The notes under the pieces were generated by a model. It was not told the origin of the DNA, did not search any database, and was given only the letters and a program-made list of their open reading frames with translations. Shown in pieces: positions 10,815 through 22,645 of a stretch of DNA of 64,000 nucleotides. Position 1 is the first letter of the stretch, and each line of letters begins with the position of its first letter. Origin of the DNA: Flammulina velutipes (taxonomy: Eukaryota; Basidiomycota; Agaricomycetes; Agaricales; Physalacriaceae); contig CM022375.1 of assembly GCA_011800155.1 (NCBI GenBank), positions 2,418,001-2,482,000 of the forward strand, written 5' to 3'. The position numbers and the translations under genes are program-made.

Positions 10815-13031
10815 CTTGGACGAGGAGAAGAAGTCGAATGCGGTGATTCTGAGGAACTCATCGTCCCCGTCCTTTTCGTTTTATAACATGGCGCCGTAGT
10901 CTATGAGAAGTATTACAAGTCGACCGTGAAGCAGACGCGCTCTCTATGAACATGATGCGAGTCGGACCCTCGTCAAGACGCTCCCCGATGGGTATAGATC
11001 TATGTTTAGGGATTTTTCGCCGCAGAGATTAGATTTGGATCTGAGTGGGGCAGCACGCCCGCATCTCCGTTTGCGAACAATCAAGACCAGCATCAGTCAT
11101 CGGAGTATTCAAGGTTCTTATGTGTTCTGCAATGCTGTCCTTGTGCCATGGAGGTAGGACCTAGCTTAGCTGAAACGGCGCCTAGCATATCAGATATCGT
11201 GGAACCAGTGGAGACTTAGATGAACACTGGGACTTGGCAGCACGGAATATAGACGATAGTAGTGTGGAGGATTGTTGTGGCAAGAGTCGAACATGAGAAT
11301 GCAGGGTCGTATCTACCTCGATCCAATCAGCCTCCGTAATCTTATCTTTGACTGTGGCGCCTCTTCACGATGGAATGTTCCCCATGCTGTTCGGTTGACT
11401 GTAAATATGAAAGCTACTGCCAAAGCCTGTAAACTCTAAATGTTAAAAGATAAATGCTTCTCATATACAAACTTTATTATATCTTTTGCGTAATGTGGCG
11501 CCGACCGGTCACTCAAACATGACTCTGGGCCGTCGCGCTCAGAAGTATATGGTATGTACTAGCCGACGCTTAGATTTTGAAATCCGACTGGTTACGCGAT
11601 CAGAGATTGGCACTGTGGTCCGTACACAAGAGGAAATGATGTTACACAGAGGTCTACAAGTCATCTGGAAGAGGGTAGGTATTCTCGCGAAAAGGGAGTA
11701 GAATAACGTGTTTGCATAAGGTACTAGGCGGAAGTATGGGACTACCAAGCAATGATTACATTTTCACGAGTAAGTGTTTGTGTGGCCGCAAGGGAAATAC
11801 TTTGTTGTCGAGTGCAATTTGAGCGTAAAGTCTGTGGGCGTCGCCGGCTCGTCGTTTGGCGGCTCATTAAAATTAGAGTAGTGCGACTCGGAAGTCATCT
11901 AGATGATAGAAAACATACGGAGATAGATATCATGGGTGGTATCGTAAATCAGTTAGCCGCAACTTGAATGATGTACGCCCGTATCCCCTTCCATTGCGGG
12001 AGGGTTTCTTTCGTTCGTAAGCATGGTTATGGTGTTATCACGTTCGGTAGGAGTTGTAGCCCGTGGAACGATGAATGACTTGGTATACCAGTGCTGATTG
12101 TCATCTGGACGGATACGTATCTGTGCTGACGGGAACGTGCGATTTTAGCGGTGGTCTGCTGTTTGTCTACAACGTAAGTGTTACAGAGCTCCACATGCTT
12201 GACATATGAGTGTGGCGCAGAGGACAGGCGAATGATGGTGGTGTACATACAGTCCCATTTGTGTAAGTGTCATTAGCCAGGAGCCACCGCTTTACGAACG
12301 ATAGGTGCATGGAGTGAATTGCTGAGATGAGAAGATGGCGCACACTGAGGTTGCCTCGCGCATCTTCTGAAGTGGGGGATCCCGCGGAGGGGAGAATGAG
12401 TCCCAAGAGGGATAAGATGGATCGTCTGAGAACGACGCACGGACTTTTGAGGAGCGATTGTTGTACCGCCGCGGAGAAGCTTCGTCTGTTTACGCGTGCG
12501 CCACGTTGAGGAAATTCGGACGCTGAGGGCACCCATTAAGGACGACTCGGCTTTCAAGCGTGAACCGAAGGTTAGAGAAGAGCATTCTCTCTCCGGATAT
12601 ATGTCCCTAAACGGTATGTGGTGAACCGGAAATTGTTGGACCGGAAGGGCGACTGCGATATAAAGGAGGAGATCGAAACGTGGATGCTGTTTGCTTCTAT
12701 GGGTCCCACCATCGTCGACTTTTTAGTGGTAAATGCGCGTATTTCTGGGCGCAAAAATGCGGGGAAGATCGCGCGTCGATCTCGGCAGCGCGTGCCGGAC
12801 TGATCAAGAACCCAAAATACATCGAAATGGGACGCTCAAGAGCCGACCACTTCGACTGCTTACGCATTTACCCACGCGCGACGTTCTTCTCGACGTGCAA
12901 TGGCATTTCAGGCCCAGCGAGGGCAGATCCCTTCTCGCTCTCACCACCACCATCCCCCCCAACTTGTGCGTCGTATCCTGCCTTGTCGGCGACCAGCGAG
13001 CTCACCATCTTACTAGAACGCACCAGCGACG
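10815..13031. other. long intergenic stretch, no supported gene
   Basis: No frame has a recognisable domain. TGTGGCGC octamers occur at 11353, 11494 and 12211. The segment just upstream of 10814 is the UbiA copy 1 promoter; it shares TCCTCAGAATCA with the copy 2 promoter. The last 200 bases (CT/CCACC-rich) are the probable 5' region of the zinc-cluster gene. Confidence 0.45.
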
Positions 13032-16000
13032 ATGATAGGACCGACGACGACGTTCTACGACCCCGACAGCGGCCAGTACAGGCAGAACGACGGCGGTCAG
13101 TCGTATCACCAGTGGGCGGAGGCTTATCGTCAGGACCCGACACATCTACAGCAGCAACAGCACCACCAGCCGTCCTACTACGCGCAGCCTGCGTACGACT
13201 ACGCGAACGCGAACGGCAGCGCCTCCGACTACCAGTACTACCAGCAACACCAGCAGCCTGCTCACATACCGCAGCATTACCCGTCTAATTCCACTCTTTC
13301 ACCCACATCGGTGTCGTCGACGTCTCCCACGACCTACTTGCCCCCGTCTCACTCTGTTTCGCCGCCGCACCACGCGCAGCCGACCCAGAAACAGTCCCCA
13401 CATAAGCCAGCACAGCAGAAGACGCCACACAAGCGGAAGCGCGCAAACGAAACGAGCCGCGACGTCCTAGCGCTCTCAGACAGCGACGACGACGACGACG
13501 GAGGCGGAATACAGATCGGTGGCCTCGGCGGTCCTCCAGCGCGAACAAATGGTGGCAAAGCCAGACCGTAAGCGCTCACTCTTCTCGTCGTTGTAGTCTG
13601 CTCATCCCACATACAGCCCCGGCGCTTGCACCCACTGCAAGAAGCTTAAGATGAAATGTGACTTTTCTCCCGGCGACACCACCAACACATGCAAGCGATG
13701 CAAGTCTGGCGGCCATGTATGCATCGTCGAAGGTCGGAAGCCAAGAACGGCGCCAAAGTACGTGTTTTCAGCGACTATATGCGTTCTTTTTGTGCTCATT
13801 GTACTCGTTCTTCCTTCTCTTCATCTCCGGCTGCTTCTCTTCCATTACAGCAAGCGCGAATACCTCTTGGCTCAGATTCGCCAAAAGGACACCATCATCG
13901 AGAGCTTGCTCAAGCAACTCCATAACCCGTATCTCGCGACGCCTCTCAGCATCGCATCGTACAAGAATGCTGTCAACGGTGCTGCCACTGGATCGAGCGG
14001 AGACGTCAGTGTCGTCCAATGGCTCGATAAACTCAATTCCCCAACACTTTCAACGACCTTCAACCAAGTGCGGAACGGCAACGGAATGGACGACGAGTCC
14101 GCAAGCGACGAGGATGATGACGAGCGGGAAGGAGATGACAATGAGGACGACGAGGACGATGATGGCGAACGCGACAGGGAGGCTAGTGCTGCCCTGCCCG
14201 ACTCCCATGTCCCGTTGGGACTCATTGCCAACCTCAGTTTGACGACGCAGAGAGGCAAGCGCAGTCGACGAGGCAGAGGCAGAGGCGGAGCAAATCTGGC
14301 ATCGTCCACTGGAACTGCTAAGCAGGGAACATCGACCAACGGAAAGACGCCAGATGAAGAGGATATTGACGATGAGAACGTAGGCGTTGCCAACGAAGGC
14401 TACTTCATGCCTGGTAAGGATCCTCATACTTTGCGCCGACAGCACTGACTTTCTTCCAGGACCTGCAACGTCTTTGGACAAACGTGCAATGCTCATTGAA
14501 CAGCACTCGCCTCCCGAGATCCTTGTTCACGGACTCGTCGCCCCATCTGACGTTGACGAGCTGTTCAAGATCTATTACCGAGACGTGGACCCATTCATTT
14601 CATTGCTGGACCCAGTGCTCCATACTCCCCAGACAACCTTTACTCGCTGCCCCTTCCTCTTCACCGTCATCTGCGCTATTTCATCGCGCTACCATCCTGT
14701 CAAGTCTTCGATCTACCCAATCGCCATGCACTTTGCCAAGCACAGCGCGGCGAATGCCCTCATTGACGGCTGGAAAAGCGTCGAACTCTGTCAAGCTTAC
14801 ATACTCATGAGCATCCATGCAGTCCCTGCTCGACGCTGGGAGGAGGACCGGTCTTGGCTCTACACTGGCCTCGCTATCCGCATCGCGACTGACCTTAATC
14901 TCCACCTCGCGTCGTCAGCCCCTCCACCCAAGGGCAAACGGACTGAAGAATATGAGAGGGAACAACTCAACCGTGATCGTGTCTGGCAGATCTGCTTCAA
15001 CCTCGACCGTAGCACGGCGACGCAGTTTGGGAAGCCAACGACGATCCGGGAGGACGCTGTCATTCGGGACTGTGTCACATGGTACAAGCGCAGCAAGTAC
15101 AACATTGGGTACGATGTGCACCTCTGTGGGTACACCGTGTTGCTTCGGATTGTGGCGCGCTTCCATGACGAAGTTTGGGCGACGGCTGGTGGGCAGAGCG
15201 GGAGGATGAACATGAAGAAGTTGGACTTCCGCAAGATCACGTTGCCGTACGATCGAGAGCTGGACGTGTATCAGGATACTTGGGATGCTAATTTCAAGGA
15301 AGTGGGAGGGGATGCTGGGGCGCAAATGAGATGCAAGCTGCTGCCGTTCCTCGTCGCATATTCAAGGCTGGTCATGTTTTCGTTCGGGTTTCAGCAGGCT
15401 TACTCGAGGGGGATCCGGGAGGAAGATGATCTATTCTTCAAAAAGGTATGATTTACCCTTACCTTGTAGTATTGTGCTGACATTTTCCCGCAGTGTTTGG
15501 AGAGCGCGAAGACCGTCGTTCGTTGTATGGTACTCGAACTGATCCCGACTGGCTTCATGCGTTTCGCGCCGGACGGCCACTTCATCTTCTCCGCCTTCGC
15601 TTCCGCGTTCCTGCTCAAACTCATGCGCCCGGAGTTCATGTCATCTGGGAAGAGTCAACCATCGCCGTCACTATTGACCAAGGCGGACGAGGAGGAGATC
15701 TTTTCGCTCATTGGGAACCTTATCCAGAAGCTCAGCGGGAGCAGTGTCAGCATCGACGAGCGACACACGCCGAGGTTGTACGCCCGTTTCCTAGCGGGGC
15801 TACTGGGCAAATGCAAACGAGAGGCAGCTGGCCCGACGGTCGGCGTAACCCGATTGGACTACCCTCAGCAATACTCGCAGCAGCCGTACCCAGCTAGCAG
15901 CACCAGCTCGGGATACCAATACCCACAGCAGCAGCAGACGTACCAGACAGGACCGCCTGTGCATTTTGGAGCTGGCGAGATGGATATGGAGTATACGTTC

Positions 16001-16240
16001 GAGTATCAGACTCATGGTGCTGGGTTTACGGACGGGACTGCTGCACCTTCGGCTCCACAGCCCGCAGAGCCTGGTGTTTTGGCGGCGCTGAAGAACCCAG
16101 CATGGTGGGAAACGATGATGATGCCTGGGTTCCAGTGGATGGAGGCGTCTAGTCCTGGGAGTACGAGCTCTGGAGACGTTCCTGCACCGACGCCGCCTCA
16201 ACAAGGGTATGGGTATCCGCAGATGGGTATGAGGCAGTGA
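13032..16240 (+). CDS. Zn2Cys6 transcription factor (PriB-like)
   Basis: Five exons (13032-13567, 13617-13757, 13851-14413, 14460-15445, 15494-16240) join in frame to 990 aa. The N-terminal 190 residues are rich in Gln, Tyr, Ser and Pro, with a basic patch and an acidic SDSDDDDD run. Exon 2 carries a zinc cluster with spacing C-x2-C-x6-C-x10-C-x2-C-x6-C (CTHCKKLKMKC...CKRCKSGGHVC), then GRKPRTAPNKREYLLAQIRQ, a linker and short coiled coil. An acidic linker and an RGRGRGG stretch precede the fungal transcription factor middle region (ISSRYHP, SWLYTGLAIRIATDLNLH). The cluster and linker resemble basidiomycete PriB-type regulators known from Lentinula; that assignment is from memory of the family. 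It sits between the two UbiA paralogs, but regulation of them is only a guess. Confidence 0.9.
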
Positions 16241-16524
16241 TTGTTTTTTACTTAATGTATACGAAATTTTACTACTAGTTGTAGCTTACCCTTTTTTTGT
16301 TTGTGCTGTCGTTGTTTGTTGTTTTTTTACTGATGTTGTATGTATGTTTGTATCTGTTCTACTGTATGGTGTCGTAGCTAGTTAAAACACATCACGTTGG
16401 GTGGTTGTGGCGCACATTATGTGCGTAGTTAACGTTAGAAACAGTGTTGTCATTTTGGAACGTTCATGCGATGGTTGTATTACATGAGTGGTGGTGGCGC
16501 ACGTCTGCTAATTGAACATAGGGA
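16241..16524. other. 3' flank of zinc-cluster gene
   Basis: T-rich 3' region of the regulator. At 16406 a TGTGGCGC octamer runs into the palindrome CGCACATTATGTGCG. No gene. Confidence 0.4.
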
Positions 16525-16790
16525 TTTGAGTGTAACCGTGAATTGCAGTAACCGACTCGGAATGCGTCATGGTCGGAGCGCCACATCTTATTCCCCAGAC
16601 CGTGTCCGCAGATCCTCAGCGGCCCCGAGTTTGGCCAGTCAGATTGCGGAGATTGGGTAGGTTGGTGAGGATTTACGGCGTTTGATGGGATGAAATCCAT
16701 ATGAGATAGTTGTGTACTTATGGGTTGCGTTCGTCCCTTCCGAGCGTCAGGATTATTGAAGTAGCAGGTGGAGACGGGCGATGAGTGAAA
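16525..16790 (+). repeat. dispersed repeat, copy B
   Basis: Shares with copy C (about 22.03-22.27 kb) and with the reverse complement of copy A (about 4.2-4.5 kb) the block GCAGATCCTCAGCGGCCCCG, an upstream ACCGACTCGGA and GCGCCACATCTTA, and downstream GGGTTGCGTTCGTCCC and GGAGACGGGCG. It lies in an intergenic region and encodes nothing obvious. Confidence 0.7.
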
Positions 16791-17099
16791 GAGACTTATG
16801 ATTTTCGAGACGACGATAGCACGTTTGATTACGAGGAGCACAAGTATCAGTGAATATGCTCAGTGATTCCTGCTGAGGCGAGGAGCATCTGTGCGGGCTG
16901 GATGGAAATGATGCCTCTCTCAGGCAGGTATTCTCAAATTTAGCTTCAATGAAGTGGGAGGGTAATGTTGCTGCTACATACATGCAACACGTAGGTGAAG
17001 GCGAAGAAAAGAGAGTAAATGGCATCCGGAACTTCCCGACAAACTTTGCGCTTTCGGTAAAAAAAGAGAGAACATGTTGATCCTTGACATCGTGTTACC

Positions 17100-17662
17100 A
17101 TGAGCACTCCTGATAACACGTCCAATACAGTCATTGGTAGGCCACTAAATTTCCATTCCAGTGTCCTATAGCTGACATTTCTGTCTACAGATATTTCAGA
17201 TGATGAATATGATGAAAACGACCCAGCGAACATCTACCCAGAAGTTGCCGCCCGAGGAGGAGTGAGGGTACGACCTGATTAATTCACCTATTTCTATCAC
17301 TCACTCACCATCGATAGACCAATGAATTCAAATTGACTCCAGACGAGAAGAAAGAGGAATACGCAGGCTATATCGTACTGGTTCGACCTCCTCAGCCAAC
17401 GGCGCCGCTATACATGACCCGAGTCTTTGACCAGCACCAAAAGCTCATTGCCGATGGGAAGGATTCGGAGGTTCGCTTGTACCCAATCAATGGTGGGAGG
17501 GTTGGTACAGAACCAGTGGATGGTGGATCGATGAGAGAGTGCGTTTGGCACACATCTCCTCACCATGTGTACCAGATTATCTACTGTCGGGGAGATCCAT
17601 CGAAGGAGAAGGTCATCTGTGAATTCGGGGGAAGAAATGTACTTTTCTATACCAGCATGTAG
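17100..17662 (+). CDS. CVWH-family small protein, member 1
   Basis: Exons 17100-17136, 17191-17267 and 17318-17662 give 152 aa. After an acidic N-terminus (DISDDEYDENDP) the conserved core reads TPDEKKEEYAGYIVLVRPPQ, YMTRVFDQHQKLI, VRLYPINGGRV, ECVWHTSPHHVYQIIYC and GDPSKEKVICEFGGR. The gene at 30439 shares intron positions and this core; a 3' fragment at 23838 and a diverged copy at 24184 also belong. No signal peptide is present. The family is not known to me; the regular motif order suggests one small folded domain. The start is fixed by the exon phases and by analogy with the 30439 gene. Confidence 0.7.
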
Positions 17663-18375
17663 TAGTACACCGTGTGAGCTTAGCCTTGATGCTTCGTCGC
17701 TCTGAATTGGCTTTAGCCATCTCGTATATTGACCTTGACCACGCGTCAGGCAGCAGGCTACATTCCTCCCGGAACTTCCCGATGAATCTTCCTTTCCGAC
17801 AACGACCATCTCTATCAAACTATACAATGCCTACACGTTCTGGCTTCAATGCTATCTCAGCTTGGGAGGTCTATTGCGTTGACGACGTATTCGTTCCTCG
17901 TCTAGCTAATTCTTGCGGTTCTCTGTCACATATTTCGATATCTCCGGCCCTTCGAAGCGCGTATTACCGACAACTGCAATGCATTCAATGGTCCCTGCAT
18001 TGTTTTCTGTCAGCCGATACCACCTAAATACTCTATTTTCTATTGGGGTTAAGAGTATCAACAGCGGTGGTCAAAGGAGATCTCTCTAATTTGGACGAGA
18101 TCTATACTTTGTCAATAATGGTGCGGCGATTTACGAAACATCCTTAATCTACCTCCGCTTATAGAGATCTCACTGCCTATCTGTGCTGGCCAGATCTGGC
18201 ACGAACGCGTTCCGACTCGCATCATCTACGACCAGCTTGCGCCCACAACACAACTCATGGGTTCTGTAATTATCCTGAAGTCTCGGCGGCTGCGCTGCTT
18301 CCGTTGGCTACTTAAGCCGACGATACGAATGGGTTGGTCCTCAGAATCATTCACATTCTACAACCAGTCTACAAG
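17663..18375. other. intergenic, UbiA copy 2 promoter
   Basis: No gene is supported. The last 300 bases precede UbiA copy 2 and share TCCTCAGAATCA just before the ATG with the promoter of copy 1. Confidence 0.4.
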
Positions 18376-19563
18376 ATGTCTTTCACCGTTGCATTGACTC
18401 GCCCCTTCACTTCTACAAAAGGTCTCAAGTCTCTTAGACATGAGATCTCCTCCAAAGCTTCGAGTCTCCACAGCCTGTTCGCAGTTCCCACCCCAACGGA
18501 GCTCCAAGCATGCTGGGAACTCTGCCGTCTGCAAAACGGCATGGGATGTGCCACAGTTTATCTTCCTCTCTGTGGGTATTTCTTTGTATTCTCGTGCTCT
18601 TGAGACTGACAATGATCTTCAGTGTGGTCCATTGCTATGGTCTACCACGCTCAATCTTCTTTAACCGGCGTTGAAGCTATCCAACGCGCCGTCGTCTACT
18701 TCTTCCTGTGCATTGGAATCAAATGTCTGGTACGTGACCGTGTTTCGGTGTCTTCAACTCTATCTCATCATAATCCCTCGATCAGATCATGACCATCGAC
18801 GATATCCTCGACTATGACATTGATGCCAACGTCGAGCGTACCAAGAACCGGGCTCTTCCCCGGGGTGCCATCTCCATCGAGCGTGCATGGCTCTTCTTCG
18901 CTCTGCAAGTGATCGTCGGTATCGCCCTCGCATTCAAGGTTCTCAGCCCCAGCGCGTAAGTTCATTCACTCATGCTTCACAAACCCATACTCACAAATAT
19001 CCAGTCTCGCCATCTCAATGACTGTTTGGCCCCTCTACGTTATCTACCCAACATGCAAACGCTGGATGTCATTCGCCCCAGTTCCCCTTGGCCTGATGTT
19101 CAACATTGGCATCTTCATGGGCTGGGCTGACTTGACCAAGGATGGTCATGTCGCTTTCCAGGCTCTCATGCCCGTTTATATCGCTGCACTTCTCTGGACT
19201 ATCACGTACGAGACGGTCTACCAACACCAGGACAAGGTCGACGACGTGAAGATTGGCATGAGCTCGCTCGCCATCTTTTGTGGGAAAGCCACGATCCCAG
19301 TGTGTACTGCAACCACTCTTGGCTTCGCAGCTTTGATGGCATATGGTGGATACGTCAACGGACAAGGCGCTGCGTTCTACGTTGCCATCGTAGTCTGCGC
19401 CTACATCCTCCTGAAGAACCTGTTGGTCACAGACATCGACAACCCCAAGCAGTGCATGCGTTTCTTCCTCCTCACTCCCACCATCGGAAACACTGTTCTC
19501 GGCGGACTCGTCGTTGACGCAGTTTACCACCGACTTACTTCTGGCATCCCTATCTTCCTCTGA
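18376..19563 (+). CDS. UbiA-family prenyltransferase, copy 2
   Basis: Exons 18376-18571, 18623-18729, 18786-18955 and 19005-19563 give 343 aa, with intron positions identical to copy 1. Motif 1 is DDILDYDIDANVERTKNR and motif 2 is YETVYQHQDKVDD; both keep the same departures from the family consensus as copy 1, so the duplication came after those changes. Exon 4 differs from copy 1 at about a dozen residues. Exon 1 (MSFTVALTRPFTSTKGLKSL...) differs most. Predicted multi-pass membrane enzyme transferring a prenyl group. Whether it serves ubiquinone synthesis or a secondary metabolite is open; no polyketide synthase or terpene cyclase is in the window. Confidence 0.9.
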
Positions 19564-19786
19564 AACGTCCCATGTTGTATATACCCGTTTATAATATACC
19601 TAAATAACAACAGCATAACATCCTTATTGACACCGGTACATCAACTTAGTGTTTTGCTGAATGAACACATACAAATCATCGCAAAATGTACAGGAATCGA
19701 CCCCAATAAAGACGAGATGGCAATACATATGGTACATAGCGACAACATGGATATATAGGTGATTCGTCCACGAAAAGGTAACATTT

Positions 19787-21539
19787 TCAATCGTCTACGA
19801 CCTCCCAGGATGCTGGAACGATTAGCCTGTTTTCCCCATGCATCTCCTCAGCCCTATGAGCCGGCCCAAAATTCATCGATCGCGACTGTGCAACCTCCAA
19901 CACACTCTTCCACACAGTTTCGCGCTCCTTCCCATCCATCGAGTCATCCCCATCAACATCTCGTATCCTCTGCGTCTCCGCAAACTCCAGAATCTGAAGT
20001 TCAGGTAACCTAGTGTCCCTCCCTACATCCCAGTCTGCATTCTTTCCACTTTTGTCAAACACTTCGACGAGGTCCGCCCGATGGACATCATGCCCTTCGA
20101 TATACACCTCTTTCACACCAGTCATGAAGTCAAGAAAGCCTATTAGGCGACATAAATTGGTCGAGAGGGACCAAGCCCCACTGTCCGCGGTCCAATGCTT
20201 GATACGGAGGCGTGTGACGCGCTGCAAGTCGGGATGCTCAACCGGGAATGAGGCGAATGCAGGAGGAGACGATCCCGGCGGGAATGCTATGACCAACCGG
20301 TCCAAGGACGGGAGGATGAAGGAATTGACAACCGTTTCTGCCATGCTGGTTGATCGAACGCGCTTGCAATCCATGATCTCGAGATCCGTGAGCGAGGGGA
20401 GGACCATCTTGGTCGCCAGAGTCTGGATGGGAAGACTCCTCGTCGTTGCGCTCCAGATCACTAGACGCTTGAGGTGCCGAAGCGTGTTAGCGAGGCTGGG
20501 AGTCCCGAGGTGGAAGAAGCCAACGTCGACACTGAGCGACTCGAGCTGGCGGAAGGGGAATCCGATGAGGGTGTTGTAGATGTTAGCGTCTTCGACCTCG
20601 TGGATGTCTGCACGTTTGAGGACAGGTAGGAGATCAGGGCTGAACGAAGAGATGTGGCCAGGCATGGGGTGACCGAGTGGAGGAGTGTAACTGAACGCGA
20701 TGGTGAGGTCTTCCAGACGGCTGTATTTCCGACCATCCATTGAGAGGTTCTCGATGGCCTTCTGGCTCATGTTGAGCTTGAGACTTTTCCACCGCGCCTT
20801 CGTCGGCACATCTTCCAGGAAACAGTACATCGCGGGTTGAGAGTACTTCGTATAGTTAATTGACACGTCCATATCGTTGTTTTGCGAACGCTTGAACGCG
20901 ATCTGCGCGAGTTCCGTATCATAGGACAGGTGATCCAGATCGAAGAATACTTGGGTCCAGAAATGAGGGAAGTAGAACGCGACGCGACGCCACATCTTGC
21001 ATGTCAGCGAGACGTTCCAGGGAAACGTTCCGAGGGTAGTAGGTCCCGGTTCTTCCATGGCATGAGCCCACATAAAGATATCCGTCACAAGCTCGACCGG
21101 TAGGCGTCGAACGGGTAGGAGGAGTCGCTTGGCAAGACGCAGCTGTACGTCAACCTCCGCAAATCGGGGTGTGTGGCCAAGTTGGGCCTGCTCGAGGTTT
21201 TTCTTCTCCAACGTCAACAGTGTGACCACATCACGCAGCGCAGCTTCGTCCATTTCCGTAAAAATGGTTGTCCATTTGACAGCAGAAGCCTTGTCGACTT
21301 CGGAAAGAGGTTCGTCCGCATTAGTGGGACGGTCGATGGGTCTGAACATATAGTTCGATTCTTCAACTGAGTCCGTCATCAGGGGTGACGCCTAACAGCA
21401 AGGATATGAGAACTCACTCGGACCGTAGGCTTCTTCGCAAAATGGTGACGACGTTGGGGCTCCAGAATAAGTGAGTCTTCGACTACAATTTAGCAGGCTG
21501 GAACGGTTGGAGACAGAGAGGAACTCACGGGGACTCCAT
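19787..21539 (-). CDS. F-box-like / LRR protein
   Basis: Three exons on the minus strand: 21529-21539, 21418-21482 and 19787-21366, giving 551 aa. The second intron is taken to end at CTCAG before TTGAAGAATC because only that acceptor keeps the frame. The F-box-like motif is RLPVELVTDIFMWAHAME, followed by FPWNVSLTCKMWRRVAFYFP and LRR-type repeats (PVLKRADIHEVED, QLESLSVDVGFF, HPDLQRVTRLRI, LIGFLDFMTGVKEVYIEG). Closely related to the genes at 1-1615 and 28196. Likely SCF adaptor; substrate unknown. Confidence 0.85.
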
Positions 21540-22029
21540 GTTGAAATCAATGGGAGAGGCAGCCGGCATTGGATGAGATGATTGGGAAGCCGTCTGGGAG
21601 CCTAGTCAGCTTTATAAACAGGTCATGACCTTTGTTCACGGGAGACGCCATTTTAAAGCCACAATAGCAGCTTGCGACTTCGATTGATTATTGTCGAGAG
21701 TGATAAGTGTTGTTGATCTGAAAGTGGGGGTTAAATTGACAATGACGAGCGACGACTTCAAAATGAATCGGTGCAGGTAAGATCCGAATATTAGTACAAT
21801 GTGGCGCGTCATGGTTCGTTGTCAAGCATCGGACCACCGGGCCGGTACCGCGATAGATCGTAATGCGGGCACGCATCGAACGTTTGGACCACCATGATAC
21901 TAATTTGAGGAGATTGTCGTGAAAAACATCCAGCAATGACAGGACGCAGTGAAATCAGACTGTCAAAAATGCAGTTCCCGAACGCTCTGATGAATGATAA
22001 CAACGCCACACAGTACTAGGACACAAATC
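21540..22029. other. intergenic
   Basis: Promoter side of the F-box gene. Contains TGTGGCGC (21800) and ACGCCACA (22003) octamers. No gene seen. Confidence 0.4.
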
Positions 22030-22270
22030 GTAACCTCGACGCACCACAAATCACAGCAACCGAGTCGGACTCCACATCTTAATTATAATCCCCAAACCGC
22101 ATCCCGCAGATCCTCAGCGGCCCCGAGTTGGTACTCAGATCGCGGAGATTTGATAGACTTTGGTGATTTACGGGGTCAGATTCAGTGTGATGAGATGGGA
22201 TCCATGGGTTGCGTTCGTCCCCTCCGAGGGTCGGAATGGTCCAGCCAAGCGGAGACGGGCGGTGCAAGTT
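22030..22270 (+). repeat. dispersed repeat, copy C
   Basis: Copy of the element at 16.5 kb (same orientation) and 4.3 kb (opposite). It carries AACCGAGTCGGACT, CAGATCCTCAGCGGCCCCGA, GGTGATTTACGGGGTCAGAT and GGGTTGCGTTCGTCCC. Subterminal CAAATCAC and GTGATTTAC form the inverted pair seen in copy A. Confidence 0.7.
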
Positions 22271-22645
22271 CTGTGTCTCCTACAGATAGCCTGCGAGTGG
22301 AACGATGCTATCCTCGCCGTATTTTGAATCCGATGACTTGAACTTGATTATGACATTACAGCGGAGGGCTTCAAGGCAGCGAAGGAGGAATATATACAGC
22401 AGCGTTTGGTACGGGAGTCCAACGTTGAATGTGCTGCGAGAGTTGCTAAGTTGCCTGGCGGACGCTCTAGTCTTTTAAAGTAGAGTAGTTCCATCTCGGA
22501 CCCGTCGCGGGAAGGTGCTTGAATATACACACACCCACCATCTTACATGAATCCGACACGTAGAAAACGTAACCACGCACGTTTAATCATTGTGCGTGCA
22601 AAGGAAGTACTTGTACACTATACTGGGCGGGATGAATTGAGCGCG

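Noticed and set aside
13872..14496. Two long minus-strand frames over the zinc-cluster gene
   Set aside because: They lie opposite exon 3, whose Asp/Glu and Arg/Gly-rich codons read as Ser-rich on the other strand; the plus-strand gene is well supported.
9640..19563. A meroterpenoid biosynthetic gene cluster
   Set aside because: Two prenyltransferases and a zinc-cluster regulator are suggestive, but no polyketide synthase, terpene cyclase, P450 or transporter is present in the window.
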